DNA of 64,000 nt from Argopecten irradians (GCF_041381155.1 NC_091143.1:23897695-23961694); one strand, 5' to 3'; shown: positions 49,040 to 60,950, numbered from the stretch's first letter. Numbers and translations are program-made. Notes: a model not told the origin generated them from the sequence alone.

Positions 49040-50410
49040 ATGGCTGATGAAATAAACTTGATAACTACTGCCCAGGCAGGATTCAGGAAAAAACAACTGA
49101 CAAAATTTTTATTCTACATATTCTAACTTCTATCTATTTCTCACTTGGTAAACTATTGTTTTGCTCGTTTGTTGATTTTAGAAAAGCATATGATTCAGTT
49201 TGGAGACTCGGTTTATGGCAAAAAGTTCAAAGAAGCAATATAACCTGGAAAATGTTTACAGCAATAATTATTTTATATGAAAATACAAAATCCTGTGTCA
49301 AAAATGGAAATGATGTATCTTATATGTTTACTTGTAACGTCGGTGTAAAGCAAGGAGAAAATTTGTCACCCTTCCTATTCGCTATTTTTCTTCATGATAT
49401 TGAAAGTTTTTTGAAGAGTATGATGTCAATTGTATGGAATATATATAAAACTATTTGTAATTCTTTATGCAGATGATACAGTTCTAATGGCTGAATCAGC
49501 TAACGATCTACAGTCAGCCTTGAATAAATTTGAAATGTATAATGAAAATCAGAAACTTGAAGTAAAGACAAATAAGACAAAAATTGTTATTTTTTTTAAA
49601 GAGGAAGCCACGAACTCATCCTCATTTTACATTATTTAACAAAGAGATTGTTGCTTACAAGAAATTAAGAAACATCCCTCTTCCTATTGATCTCCAGTTA
49701 AAAGTAAATAATTTCATTGTTTTACCAAAATTGTTGTACTCAGTAGAAGTATGGGGTCATTAAAGTATTACAGCTACAGAAAAGCTTCATTTACAGTTTT
49801 GTAAACGTATACTCGGTGTTAGGAAAGGTACGTGTAATTACATGGTATATGGTGAATTAGAGAGATTCCATCACTATAGATAGGTTAAAAACATAATAAT
49901 TATGTTTTGGCACAAATTGATTTCTACTGATAATCGTTCAAGTAATATATTTAAGTTGATGTTAATCTTACAAACAAATAATATTATGGAATTCAAATGA
50001 ATGCATAATGTTAAAAATATTTTTGAAGAAACTGTTTTGAATTATATATGGGACTACCAGAATGTAAGAGAATATTTAAAATCTATCGTAAAACAAAGAT
50101 TACAAGATCAATTTGTACAAAAATGATTTAATGATATAGAGAATTCATCATGAAGTCATTCTATTTTTAAAAGTTATTTTGAATTTGAAAAATATCTCGT
50201 GAAATTAAAGCCAATAGATAGGCAAATAATCATAAAATTCAGAACCTCTAACATGCATATACCTATAGAAATTGGAAGATGGACTGGGACCCCTGAAGTA
50301 AATAGAACTTCCGGGGCGAAGTCTCTTAAAAGATCAATTTGTTTATATTTCTTAGCGAGACAATTAATTCATTTTTTTATGTTACACAACAATGTGCCGA
50401 TGGTGTGAAC
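49040..50410 (+). mobile_element. decayed LINE (non-LTR retrotransposon) reverse transcriptase
   Basis: The conserved RT blocks appear in order: TAQAGFRK near 49070, FVDFRKAYDSVWR at 49166, GVKQGENLSPFLFAIFLHDI near 49350, and YADDTVLMAES at 49466 carrying the catalytic YADD. Downstream the thumb and C-terminal portion is recognisable: LPKLLYSVEVWG near 49740 and FRTSNMHIPIEIGRW near 50230. The reading frame shifts just before YADD (after about 49450) and there are stops at about 49760, 49880 and 50000, so it cannot make protein. No endonuclease domain is visible; the copy is 5'-truncated, as is usual for LINEs. The clade cannot be fixed by eye. Confidence 0.85.
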
Positions 50411-50588
50411 CCGGTATTCAGATCGAGCAGGGTTGCATAATGTTATGACGACACAATTATCATTTCTAAATGCAGGTAGCTTTAAATCGAAAAATAACCA
50501 TGTTAAGAACGTTTTATAATCATAAAAATACATCGTAAAACTCATCTCACCCATTCTAAATCGTAATGTTTTCCGGAGGGAGACTCCT

Positions 50589-50625
<37 letters not shown>
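50589..50625 (+). repeat. 37-base G homopolymer
   Basis: An uninterrupted G run in an AT-rich setting; its true length is likely uncertain in the assembly. Frames of poly-Gly or poly-Pro through it are artefacts. Confidence 0.9.
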
Positions 50626-50627
<2 letters not shown>

Positions 50628-50629
50628 GG

Positions 50630-50735
50630 ACACCCAAACACCAAAATCTCGCGCTCTAGATTACAATTTTTTTTTTTTTGGGAGTCAGCCTCAGACCCCT
50701 AAAACACCAAAATCTCGCGTCTTCGGCGCTCACAA
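50630..50735 (+). repeat. short direct repeat around a T run
   Basis: ACACCAAAATCTCGCG occurs at about 50638 and again near 50704, separated by a 13-base T run and GGGAGTCAGCCTCAGACCCC. Confidence 0.7.
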
Positions 50736-50878
50736 GCTAATTTGGCCAATTTGCGTTTTCATTATTTTCCTTTTAGCGATCCCACTGTCTATAAATGTGT
50801 ATTAGCATGATATATGAAAAATGTACATAAAGCATATATGGTTGGGAGTTGAATTAGTCACCTCCTGTAGGTGCGGCC

Positions 50879-50948
50879 GGGGGGGGGGGGGGGGGGGTAC
50901 AAAATATTGAGGACCTTTGCACCCCCCCCCCCCCCCCCCCCCCCCCCC
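50879..50948. repeat. G19 and C27 runs facing each other
   Basis: A G run at 50879-50897 and a C run at 50922-50948 are separated by 24 bases (TACAAAATATTGAGGACC then TTTGCA). They can pair as a hairpin or form a quadruplex on either strand. Confidence 0.85.
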
Positions 50949-51299
50949 ATTACGTTTAATTTTCCTACGCCTCTGAACTTGTAATATATGTTTTACTGAT
51001 ATTGGAAACGATTATCATTATTTGTTTGATAATGCAGTAATGAAATGGTAAAATGTTTACGAAAAATGTATATACCAAGTAACTATTATAGAAAACATCG
51101 TGTTATCCAAATGAAAGGCCTGTTTGCTATATATAACATAACTGATCTGACAAATATATGTAATTAAAAAAAACTATTGATTGAGCAGGTACATCACTAA
51201 TACATATTGTAATGCACTGTCACGCTATGTGCCCAATATATTTGCATGTTTATATCATGTATAGTGACCTCCGGTTTCATACTAGTATAATCTGAAAAT

Positions 51300-51395
51300 C
51301 TTGATAAAGAGGTAGATCAATCGCCTCGAAAATTTGACTTTTTTTTGTCCACACAGTTGGAATTACTTCTTTGTCCCATATTTTTATTTCCTGAT
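51300..51395 (+). repeat. third copy of the TTGATAAAG...CGAAAATTTG block
   Basis: Matches 48726-48800: a CTTGATAAAG lead, a small hairpin, CGAAAATTTGAC, a T run, GTCCACAC, GTTGGAATTACTTCTT and CATATTT. It may be the 3' end of a retroelement family. Confidence 0.65.
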
Positions 51396-51616
51396 TAACT
51401 AAATGTTATCGGAGGGCTGGGTTCGGGAGCAACGGTGTTGATACATAAAATACTAGCAATCGCGACATCTCGGAGTAATTTCCGTGAATCTTCGGAAATA
51501 TATCAACTCGAGTGCATGCATGGAGGGGCACGTGGTATGTACGTCATATTCCAAAATGGCTGCGCCCATGTATTGGCATGGAATCAACACGACGGAAAGC
51601 ACTACGTTTTTGTTTG

Positions 51617-52031
51617 ATGTGTTCTAGCACAACAATGCGTCCGTATAATGTACTGAACCAGAAATACAAATCTGAAGATGTTTGTGATAAACTAGAGATT
51701 GGACATGCAGTTCCTAAGACCACGCGAAACAGGTGAATATTTGCGATTCTTGTTTGAATTAAAAACTGAAGAATGAAGTATAATGCAGTTCGTGTACACT
51801 ATATAGTATATACAGATATGTTTATGCTATTATTAGTTAATAGTGCTTGTAATTTATCTATGTATCAATGTAAGTGATTGAAAAGACATATAAATTGATA
51901 TTGCATGTTGATGTTTGTTGGGGTTTTTTTTCAGGAGAGAATTGATTTCACAATCACAAAGACGGCATAGAAATGAGATCGTATATTCCTTGGGTGATCC
52001 AGTGATCCATATGCACTTAACAGAGGAATAA
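51617..52031 (+). CDS. possible small two-exon gene, about 70 aa, unknown
   Basis: Exon 1 at 51617-51732 starts MCSSTTMRPYNVLNQKYKSE and ends at AACAG / GTGAAT. After a pyrimidine-rich acceptor (GGTTTTTTTTCAG) exon 2 at 51935-52031 continues in frame through RRELISQSQRRHRNEIVYSL and ends GDPVIHMHLTEE, TAA. The junction is phase 2. The two halves read as ordinary soluble protein (EIGHAVPKTT, SQSQRRHRNE) rather than low complexity. A further open exon with the right phase starts after TTTTGCAG at 52656 and ends HYLIQ, TGA near 52769; it could be an alternative 3' exon. No family is recognised and a pseudogene is possible. Confidence 0.4.
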
Positions 52032-53840
52032 CAGTATGGCACACAGAAAGTAGCAGTAGATCTACCACTTCAAAATGATTATGTAAATTTTATATCCATG
52101 GTATATCTGTATTGCATTAATGCACAAGATAAAAATATCTTCTTGTTTTGATAAATATATTATGTAAATGAATTATAAGCGAATGAAGTAGAGCCATGAC
52201 AGAGATACAATTATGCTGTACAGTATATATAGTTATATAATATTGTATGTGAATATCTTCATTTTATTCAATTATAATACTGCATCATGTATTCCTAAGA
52301 GTAAGATACATGCAATGCAATACCTGAACAAAACATATATGCACAGGGGTTTGACTAGAACGAATAATCATACCCTGCCTCCACTGACCATCTGTCAGAA
52401 ATCTTCCGTCCGTCGTTCCGAGCTACGTCATTGCAGCTAGGGTTTGACATTCTGCCAAAAATATATACATGTATATATATATATACTGCATTGTATGTAT
52501 TATTGCGTGCATGTATGGAACATTTATAAGTTCACATTATTTTTTATTCAATCTTCAAGTCTAATACTGTTTTGATATCTGGATCATCACAAATTGTATC
52601 TTACTGTAGGTACAATTATGTTTCAAATACTGTTGATGGTATTTGTGTTTTGCAGGCCTATAAAGATTGACATATGGAAAGGCCATTACTTATCACTTCA
52701 AAATATGGGATGTCAAAGATGCACCATGTATGCAGTCATCAAAACTAAGAGGAGACATTACCTTATCCAGTGAAACATGAATACAGCATAATGGAGGAGA
52801 TTCTGAATGTACATGAATGCCTATATAGATGTGCATGTATATATTGTCTCTTGAAAAGGTGTCCGCAAATCTTTCGATTACATATTATTTTCTTAACAAG
52901 CATTTGATATGATCTGAGCCTCTGAGGAAAGTTAAGTGATTAAAATGTCTGGTTTAGGTTTTAAAGACTAAGTCAGAATTATTTTGAATTGTCATAATAA
53001 GATCACTTGCTTGATCAAGAACAGCTATAGTTTTCCCCAAGTTTGTCTATTTTGTAGATATTTGCTTCCATTAATATTACAATACTACTTAATATGAAAA
53101 AAACATGACGATTCTTTGTGATGAAGAAGTGTAAGGTGCAATGCAACAGTAAAATATACAGCTTGAAATATTTATGCTTTTACTGATCAATAGTTTACCA
53201 GTATTTGATTTTCTCTTTCCAGGAAAAGTTATCAAAAGATACCACTGAATGCCATGAGAGCAGTTTGTTTTGGATGTGACAGCTCATAGCATAAGATAAA
53301 TGGAAAAGACACAAGTTTAAGGCTATCTGGATTCCCTTGTCATCGCAACAACCTTTTAATACACCTATGTGTGTCCAATTCGAAAAAGTGGCCCTACCAA
53401 TCTTGGATATTGTAAAATAACTGTCACTAAAACATATACCAGTTCATCAGACTTTTTAGTAACCTAATTGACTTTGAGATTTCACTATTGAATAGAACAT
53501 CAATTGCCAAATTGATAAGTAAATAAAAAGAAAAAGTATTAAAATCAAAGATTCTGATTTCTTTTAAGGTAATTTAGCATACAGGGTACAACCTTCTTAA
53601 TAATATATGGAAAATCAGAAATAGTTACTTTTCTTGTCCAAGTGTTTTCATTTGATAATATGTACAGTATGTATAGTTTCCCTTCAAGCCAAGTACTGGT
53701 ATACATGTAAAAAAGACAGACATTAAAATTATGTATTTAGTAATAAATAGCTGTGGTATTATGTGATTTACGGTAAATACTTATTACCCGGTACTCCTGT
53801 TTATTCTTTAGAGAAAAAAACCCAACAAACTACAAGGCAT
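52032..53840. other. AT-rich stretch without a supported gene
   Basis: Apart from the possible alternative exon near 52656-52769 of the small gene, no gene, RNA or clear repeat is seen. Confidence 0.4.
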
Positions 53841-53859
53841 TCTATTGGAGCTGCAGTGC

Positions 53860-53955
53860 ATGTGACTGGGTGCATGGTTAAGATATGACAAATTACAACA
53901 AGACACTCAATGTCACAGAGTTTGAATTCGAATCCCATTTGTGGCAGTTTTCCTG
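53860..53955 (+). repeat. tRNA-derived SINE fragment
   Basis: GTGACTGGGTGCATGGTTAA and AGAGTTTGAATTCGAATCCC resemble the A and B boxes of the family seen complete at 55362. Confidence 0.5.
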
Positions 53956-54589
53956 TATTAATGCTGTTTTTTTTTTCTCTAGGTACTCCAGATTTCTTCG
54001 ATCCTGGCTATTAAACATGCTAATCAAACCACACCAAGCAACAAAGTATCTGTGTTCTTTTTCACACTCACCAAAAACATCCTAACCAAAGACCTAGAGT
54101 CAGAATTCATTATTAAAATCAAAATAGTTCTTTTATTCCTAATGACTTCCTACTTTTCTTGCATCAAGATACATTGGAACCCAGGTATAATGAAATCCTC
54201 ACCAGAGAATGGAGTACAAATTGTAGCTAACACATGTGTATGTACATTCTGTACATGGAAATCATTCCAATATGATTTGAAACAATAAAATAGTTTAGCA
54301 TCAGCATTTCTTTCAATATTTGATATATAGATGTTTCAACTTTTGAGATATAGATGTTGATTATAGTAAATTCTGCCTTAGCACAATCTCTGTATAAAGA
54401 CCACCTCCTTATAATTTTAAACCACTTTTAAGTGTCTAAAATGGATGTTTATAACACAATTTGGTCTGTGTATAAAGTGTAAAGATCTATATTATAGATA
54501 AGTTTGACTATAGTTATCAAATGCACACAAAAACAGTACATCAGATGTGTCCTCTAGTAAATAGATTACTTTTACATTTAAAAATTTTG

Positions 54590-54740
54590 AGGCATAGTGG
54601 TCAAGGTGTTCCAACAGTACCACTACTCCTTCACCTCTGGGTTTCAAGTTTGAACCCTAATAGGAAAGCTACCAAAGTACTGATCATCGGTTTATTGATT
54701 TTCTCTGGATAATTCAGCTTCCTCCAACTAAACATGGTAC
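54590..54740 (+). repeat. diverged tRNA-derived SINE
   Basis: GGCATAGTGGTCAAGGTGTT and GGGTTTCAAGTTTGAACCCT give the boxes. TTTCTCTGGATAATTCAGCT and TCCTCCAACTAAAC then follow, matching the central domain of the copy at 55362 with divergence. Confidence 0.6.
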
Positions 54741-55361
54741 AAGGTAATCTCACCAAGGTACAATTTAATAGGCAGTAAAGATCTTTGCAAATACTCGCAT
54801 ATGGTAAGAGAAAAAAATCGTTCACTCTCTTTTGGTGAGAGGAGATCTCGACCCTCTGGATAAGATTTTTATACTTTTTGTTTGACAACTTAAGAATTTT
54901 ACTCCTTGGTTTGTTATCCTGTCTCAGCCCAAAGGGGTTTTATGATTTTATTACTTAATATTCAACCTATATATTGTTTGTGTGATATATTGGTTCTTTG
55001 GTAGTATGCGTTAACGTTGGGAAAATAATACTGTATTAAAATAATACTGTATTATAAGTCCTAGGCCAATCAAATATAACCTAAAGATCCTTGGAGATTC
55101 TGAAAAGAGTGTCCTCTACCAGATGTGAGGGAAACTTCTATAGGTAGGGTCTTTAAGTCCAAAATCATATCTAATCATCTTATGAGGTTTTGAAATATTA
55201 AGTTCAGGGAGTCTAATTGATACATACCAGTGGTCAGTGTTCGCTTATTTATATATACCTTTTAATATTGGAAAATACAGAAAAACATGGTTATAATTAA
55301 CCTCTAGAGAACAACAAAACAACCTTGTTATACAAATATACTTTCAGTAGTTTGTTATATG

Positions 55362-55580
55362 CACACGGCGGTGGCCGACTGGTTAAGATGTCTCTGACTT
55401 AATACCACAAGCCCTTTACTATACTGGGTCACGAGTTCGAATCCAGGTAATGCCAGGTACAGGCCTCTGGTCAGTGGCTTTTCTCCGGGTACTCCTGCTT
55501 TTCTCCACCAACAAACCTGGCACGTCCTAACATGACCCTGACTGTTAATAGGAGGTTGAACAAATGAAACCCAAACCCAT
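55362..55580 (+). repeat. tRNA-derived SINE, near full length
   Basis: Box A CGGTGGCCGACTGGTTAAG and box B GGTCACGAGTTCGAATCC are 50-60 bases apart. A conserved middle follows: GGCTTTTCTCCGGGTACTCC, TGCTTTTCTCCACCAACAAA and CCTGGCACGTCC, then TGACCCTGACTGTTAATAGG and AGGTTGAACAAA. From memory this middle resembles the shared central domain of bivalve SINE families (Meta-type). RNA polymerase III would transcribe it; movement needs a LINE. Confidence 0.8.
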
Positions 55581-56317
55581 TATATGTAAACACATTACAG
55601 ATATTGTATAGGAATATTGACAGGGACTGAAAATTACTGTGTGCTATTGAACTTAATTGTAAGAGTGTTCGTTATGAAATGTTTTACTGTACATACACTA
55701 GTTATTGTTATTTGGACTTGTAGGCCTAAACTTAAACATACATGTAACCACATGTGGAGTGTTGTAAATTAATTGTTTATGGAACACTAAATAGATAGAG
55801 AGGAGCTGGGAATGTGACTGGGTGTTATGTTTTAAATGAAACCTGTAACTATATAAGGTATAATTTAAGCCATAGTTATAAGTTATGATCAATCACAACA
55901 TGTGGTCATATATAATCCTTAAATGAATAAGTGGCATCTTCCAGTTATAGGAAATAAAACAAGTGTGGAAAGGGTACTTGCATGTCCACAAATAGATTCA
56001 AATATGAATGGGCAGAAGAATTCAATCCATTTTCTGATTTTAAACCCATTTATCTTTATTTCCTCAGTTCACACATTCAGATATCTGAATTAACAATATA
56101 TATACTCTTAAATATCTTCATATAAAATACACATATCTATATTTATTGCTATAAGTATATATTATACAAATATCTGTATTATATATTACAGATATCTGTA
56201 AAATACAGAATTGTTACATTTCTAAATTCAAAGATATATTTATTTAAAATAAATTGAAGATATCTGTAATTGAAATAAAGATATCCGTATTCAATGGGTA
56301 TAAATATGCCATAGTAC

Positions 56318-57050
56318 CTGACAATAAGAGTTATTTGATTAAAAGAATTGATGGTGGTCTGCAAAGGATCCTTTTCATGTAGTGCATTCTTGCTGATAGC
56401 TACTCGAGGGTTTACTATAGCTGACATTATATCCACCTCTGGACTATCTCATAGTTATAGCTGTTGAAGTTGAACATTACTACAAACTAGTAAACTTATA
56501 TCCATAGTATCCTAATAAATTTGGTATCCATCTACATGTATATAGGCCCTATGTTTCCTCTGTGTCTCTACAAAAAAATATTGACTGATTGGAGTTCAGA
56601 CTGCAATTATCTGTAGCCAAGAAGATACAAATGAATTTCACAAGTGACATGACAAAACTATAAAACATCAAGAAACGTTTGTATGGTCACTTTAATGTCT
56701 GCAATTTCAAATCGATGAAGAGTTAATCACATACGCGTATTATATCAATTTCACACATACATCTTCCCATGATATGAATAACAATGACGGCGGCTGCAAA
56801 GTCTCCTAACTTTACAACGAATACTAGGCCTAACTCAGAAAAATACAAATGAATGACAATGCATTCAAAATAACTTGAAGTCTAACAATAACGAGTATCG
56901 CACCAATCCTGCTCCGGTAGATTTTCTATCTCAGCATGCTGGCAACTGATCATTAAAGAAACTGACAGGAACTTCGCCCTTGTTTCAGTTTGCGTATCCT
57001 TATCAAACTTACTGAGCTGTGCTTTCGCCACTGTAAACATTGGCAGCCAT
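56318..57050 (-). CDS. possible first two exons of a minus-strand gene
   Basis: ATG at 57050 reads MAANVYSGESTA and stops at a good donor (CA / GTAAGT) after 57013. A fitting phase-2 partner is 56443-56318, PEVDIMSAIVNPRVAISKNA and on to TLIV, ending at AG / GTACTA. The acceptor used for exon 2 (GAGATAG) has a poor pyrimidine tract; the better acceptor 19 bases upstream leads to an early stop. No third exon was found to the left. It may be a real small gene, a mis-joined pair, or a lone 5' exon. Product unknown. Confidence 0.3.
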
Positions 57051-57200
57051 ATTTCTCTATTCGGAACCTATAGATAGATAAAGTCCGAGGGTTTTCGAAC
57101 TATGTCGTGATTCACGGCATGGCGGCTTCGGCACACACTCCCGAGGTGTTATATTTCCGAAGATTACCGGAAATTTCTCCGAGGGGATCCGATTGAAAAT
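57051..57200. promoter_or_regulatory. possible divergent promoter
   Basis: CpG-richer than its surroundings (AGTCCGAGGGTTTTCGAAC, ACGGCATGGCGGCTTCGGCA, CGAAGATTACCGG). It lies between minus-strand MAANVYSG at 57050 and a plus-strand ATG near 57119 reading MAASAHTPEV. The plus-strand frame is only 25 codons. Confidence 0.3.
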
Positions 57201-57565
57201 ACTAGATAAGAGGGGAGACAACCTTTACAGACTTGATAAGATATTGCGGTGTACCTGTACAGATCGATGCAGTTAGCAAAACTGATATTTGCATTTTATC
57301 TTATCATCTTTTAGATTAATTAAATGCATCTAAAACACTAGTTTTCTTCTTCTATTTCCAAATGACGAGTTCATTTCAATGACAACAAAAGAAAAAAATA
57401 CCTGTTATCAAAAGTATTATGTAGAAGTCGACATTTAAAAATAAATAATACCGCGTGTAACACTCATGCACTGATTAGAAAGAGGCAAATTAAATTAAGA
57501 CCATTCCCTTCCTACCACCACCAAGGAAAATTCACACTCTCTATAATATGTTTTAAATTATCTTA

Positions 57566-57812
57566 AAGATGCTCCATCGCCGACAGAGCATCAATTAATG
57601 ATACCCATCATTTGAACAATAATCGGTGTTTAATCGTATATATATATGTCTAATTAACACACAAAAAATAATTTAAAATAATTTATTTTGCTTTCGGTGC
57701 ATGCGCTATCATTACTGCTGTCTATATAGGAAATAGTGCCACGGATTTTTTTCGGGGTGCAATTAATTATCTTTAATATTTTTATCTTCGAGTAAAATTA
57801 GAAGCTCAATTA
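57566..57812 (+). mobile_element. dispersed repeat family C, copy 3
   Basis: TTAAAGATGCTCCATCGCCG, CAATAATCGGTGTTTAATCG, GGTGCATGCGCTATCATTAC and TTTTTTCGGGGTGCAATTAA, ending in TTAGAAGCTCAA. It matches the copy at 26162 over its whole length but has a single 5' unit, with no tandem array. Confidence 0.75.
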
Positions 57813-59755
57813 GAAGCGAGCTATCTGCTACTTACATTGTATGTGTATATGATCAAGTGTAGTGATTCGTCTTTATAATGAATACTTGTTCGTTTATCAA
57901 AATATGAGGATAAATGGAAACATGGAACGATAAGTTGCAACCAGATGTTACTAAATCTGTGTTATAAATTAATAATGTATAATCGTTACTTAATTTGTAT
58001 ACATTTTGTAGTTAACATGTAACGGGAATGAATAGTTTATATATCTACTATTATTATATTCTAACTTGCTTTGTTCAAAAAATTTTTTTCATGAAATGAT
58101 GGAATTTTTCTTCGCAATTGAAATTTATAAACGGAAACATTTTTTAATCTGAATGAAAGTGTAAAAAATAATTTTCGCCAAAGTGAAAAAACCGATTGAT
58201 CTGAGAGGCACCTATGTATACATGTAGTTTTTAATTCATACACGTACATGTAAGGCTACATGTCGTTTATTTTTAGATAGTATGTAGGCTTTATCGCAGC
58301 GGCAATGCATGATATACTAACAGTTCTATTACATAACTTGTACACTTCCATAGAGTATTATGTAGATGTGTCGCGTCACACATGCGTGTAGTACAGTACA
58401 CATGTATACATAAAACTGTAAGCGGTATCTTTCACGCCCATCGACCGGTGTATATGAAAATAACGCATACATCATGGGTTATGGGACAAAAAATGCTAAA
58501 AGTTTACAGTTTGCATGTATAATAATTAGATAAATCACAATAGAAACATTAAACTATTTTTATAGATGTTTTTTTTTCTTTCTTGTTACGTCCCTGTACG
58601 TCGCCATATCGGCCGTTGTTTACGGACCTTCGCGTCTTCTGCTGTGCACCATTTGTTTGTAAAGAAGGGCTATCCAACAAAGGAATTAGAGCTTTAATTA
58701 CACCAACGTGAATCGTGTATTTTGTTAACAATAATTTGCCAATTAATTGTACGTAGAATGAGGATTGGTTTTCTTATGATCTAGACACAAACAACCGTCT
58801 CAAAATAAAACTAGGTCACCTTGGTAAGTCGAGCACCCCTCCGATGTTTCACTTGATCTGTACTAATTAAAAGCATATTTTTATTGTATTTTTCATAGAA
58901 TGTGTCCCTTTATCATATATCATTGCATCATGTATTAATTTGTGCTCTTAGTTCGTGATATATTTTAATATTTGTTCTCAGATTAGTCTGTATGTAAAAC
59001 GACTTGACACAAAAATGGCGTATTTTTAGATAATGCGGTTTGATAGGAAATGGAAAACTCAGTGTTTCTTCCACGCAGCAACATTAATTTATAGAGATTG
59101 ACATTGCAAACGATGCATACATATTATGATAAAAATATTAAGTGTAATGGAAGGCAATTTTACGCCTAAATTAACTAATATTATATTAAGTAATGTACCC
59201 CCCTTAGAAAAGCATTAGCCCGATCTAATCACCGTGTTGTGTTTGGGTCCCCTTGAAAACAGCGTTTTTTCTCGACTCTGAAGGCATTTACGTAAAAGAC
59301 AGCTGACCTGTCGCTTGCTGAGGTACCATTTCGGTTATAAATTAATTAGAGTTAGTTTCATATTGAAGATTTTCAATAAAAATTGCCAAAATATTGCAAA
59401 TAACACCAGAGAAGGACGAAGCGGTATTGAAATAAACTGATGATATTCTTTAAGATTCTTTACGGAACGTAAAAACATACAAAGGAAAGAAAAGAATAAA
59501 CTTTCTGCTTTCAGTTTTAATCGTTGTCACATTTATCCAAATCATCATATTACACAAAACTTGTGCGAAAAGACGACATAGAAACACAATAGTTTGACAG
59601 CGAAATCGAAATACACAACGAGCACTAGCTTGTTAGGGGTGTCTTCCACGAGGTTCGAGTGGGATTTACAATACACACGTCAAGGCAATTTTTAGTTTCA
59701 CTTCACCCAACTGCGATACACGAATACACACACGTTACGTTATTAGTTTATAACA
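57813..59755. other. non-coding region upstream of the H1 gene
   Basis: AT-rich, with a CpG-richer patch at 58580-58660 (TACGTCCCTGTACGTCGCCA, TTTACGGACCTTCGCG) that may be an unassigned promoter or exon. No TATA box is evident just before the H1 start. Confidence 0.4.
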
Positions 59756-60313
59756 ATGTCGGACGCTGAAGAAGTAACCACCCCGGTAGCAGAGGCACCC
59801 GCCACTGCACCTGCTGCAGCCAAAAAGAAGAAGGCATCAAAATCCAAGTCTAAAAAGCCAGCAAGCCATCCAAAATTCAGAGAAATGGTTATTGAGGCAA
59901 TAACAGCTTTAAAGGAAAGAAATGGCAGCTCAAGACAGGCTATCTTAAATTACATAACAAAACACTACGATGTGGACAAGTCAGTTAACAACCATCTGAA
60001 AATGACATTAAGGGCTGGTGTAAAGAATGCAACCTTAAAACAGATCAAAGGAACCGGAGCATCTGGCTCATTTAAATTAGGAGACAAAGGAAAAGACAAA
60101 CCAGCAAAGAAAGCCAAAAAATCTGGAACAGCAGCTGCAACCAAAAAACCAAAAACAGACAAAAAGAAAGCTTCATCGCCGAAAAAGACAAAAGCAAGCA
60201 AAGAGAAAGCTAAAGCATCACCAAAGAAGAAGGCTGCTAAACCCAAGAAAGCTGCGGCAAAGAAATCTCCAGCAAAGTCCAAGGCAAAGAAAGGAAAGGC
60301 GACGAAAAAGTAA
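59756..60313 (+). CDS. linker histone H1, H1.0/H1-delta-like, intronless
   Basis: One open frame of 185 aa from MSDAEEVTTP to KGKATKK. Residues 1-37 are an acidic then Ala/Pro/Lys tail. Residues 38-109 form the winged-helix globular (H15) domain: HPKFREMVIEAITALKERNG, SSRQAILNYITKHYDVDKSV, then LKQIKGTGASGSFKLG, with the conserved G-x-G-A-S-G-S-F end. Residues 110-185 are a Lys/Ala/Pro/Ser tail with KASPKK-type sites. Such proteins bind nucleosome entry/exit DNA and linker DNA. The 3' flank lacks the histone stem-loop and has an ATTAAA at 60951, so a polyadenylated, replication-independent message is likely. No core histone genes lie nearby. Confidence 0.95.
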   Translation: MSDAEEVTTPVAEAPATAPAAAKKKKASKSKSKKPASHPKFREMVIEAITALKERNGSSRQAILNYITKHYDVDKSVNNHLKMTLRAGVKNATLKQIKGTGASGSFKLGDKGKDKPAKKAKKSGTAAATKKPKTDKKKASSPKKTKASKEKAKASPKKKAAKPKKAAAKKSPAKSKAKKGKATKK

Positions 60314-60950
60314 CTGTAGAACTGGGAATATCCAGATTGTGAGATTGGACGTTTTGTTATAGAAATCTGTATTGTAGATCGATATAGATGGACAGTTTCC
60401 AGTAAGCTGCGTGTTAATGAATTAAATGCCCATCCAGCAAATTCATAAGACAATGTATGTGTGCTTTACAGAGTAAGATGAACAATTGTAAGGAAAGGAT
60501 TTCTGATAAAATCTGGAAATACTTAAGCTGTCTGCTCTGGTAATACATATTGTGTGTATTTAGTAAGGTATTTTTGTATGTGGTGCATGTTTGAATGAAA
60601 GTGAACTATAAAGTAAATCGAGAGTTGCTTTAGATGAGTACTGATCTAAAGCCTTCAGATTTAATCTTTTTTGCCATTGCTTGAAGAACTTTGCCAAACT
60701 GCTATTTGCTTATCAGTTAATCAATAATAGAGAAGCCAAAGTTACAAGCATTTTATGATAGCGTAAATGCCTCTACTGAAGTATACATTGTATGGAGCTA
60801 TTGTCATCTTTCTGTAGATAAGTGTGCTAGTGATTTCATTGATCATCATTAATATCAGTATTCCATTTTATTTCATATCATTTGCATTTAAGTTTTCACT
60901 TGTTTTAAAAACATTTTGTTTTGTTATTGAATTATCAATTCTAATGTCTC

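Noticed and set aside
50566-50805. Poly-Gly and poly-Pro frames across the G run
   Set aside because: Homopolymer artefacts of uncertain length.
52400-52449. Minus-strand ATG exon reading MSNPSCNDVARNDGR with a possible donor
   Set aside because: No partner exon of fitting phase and no conservation evidence; left unassigned.
59965-60453. 162-codon minus-strand Phe/Ala-rich frame
   Set aside because: Antisense of the Lys-rich H1 tail.
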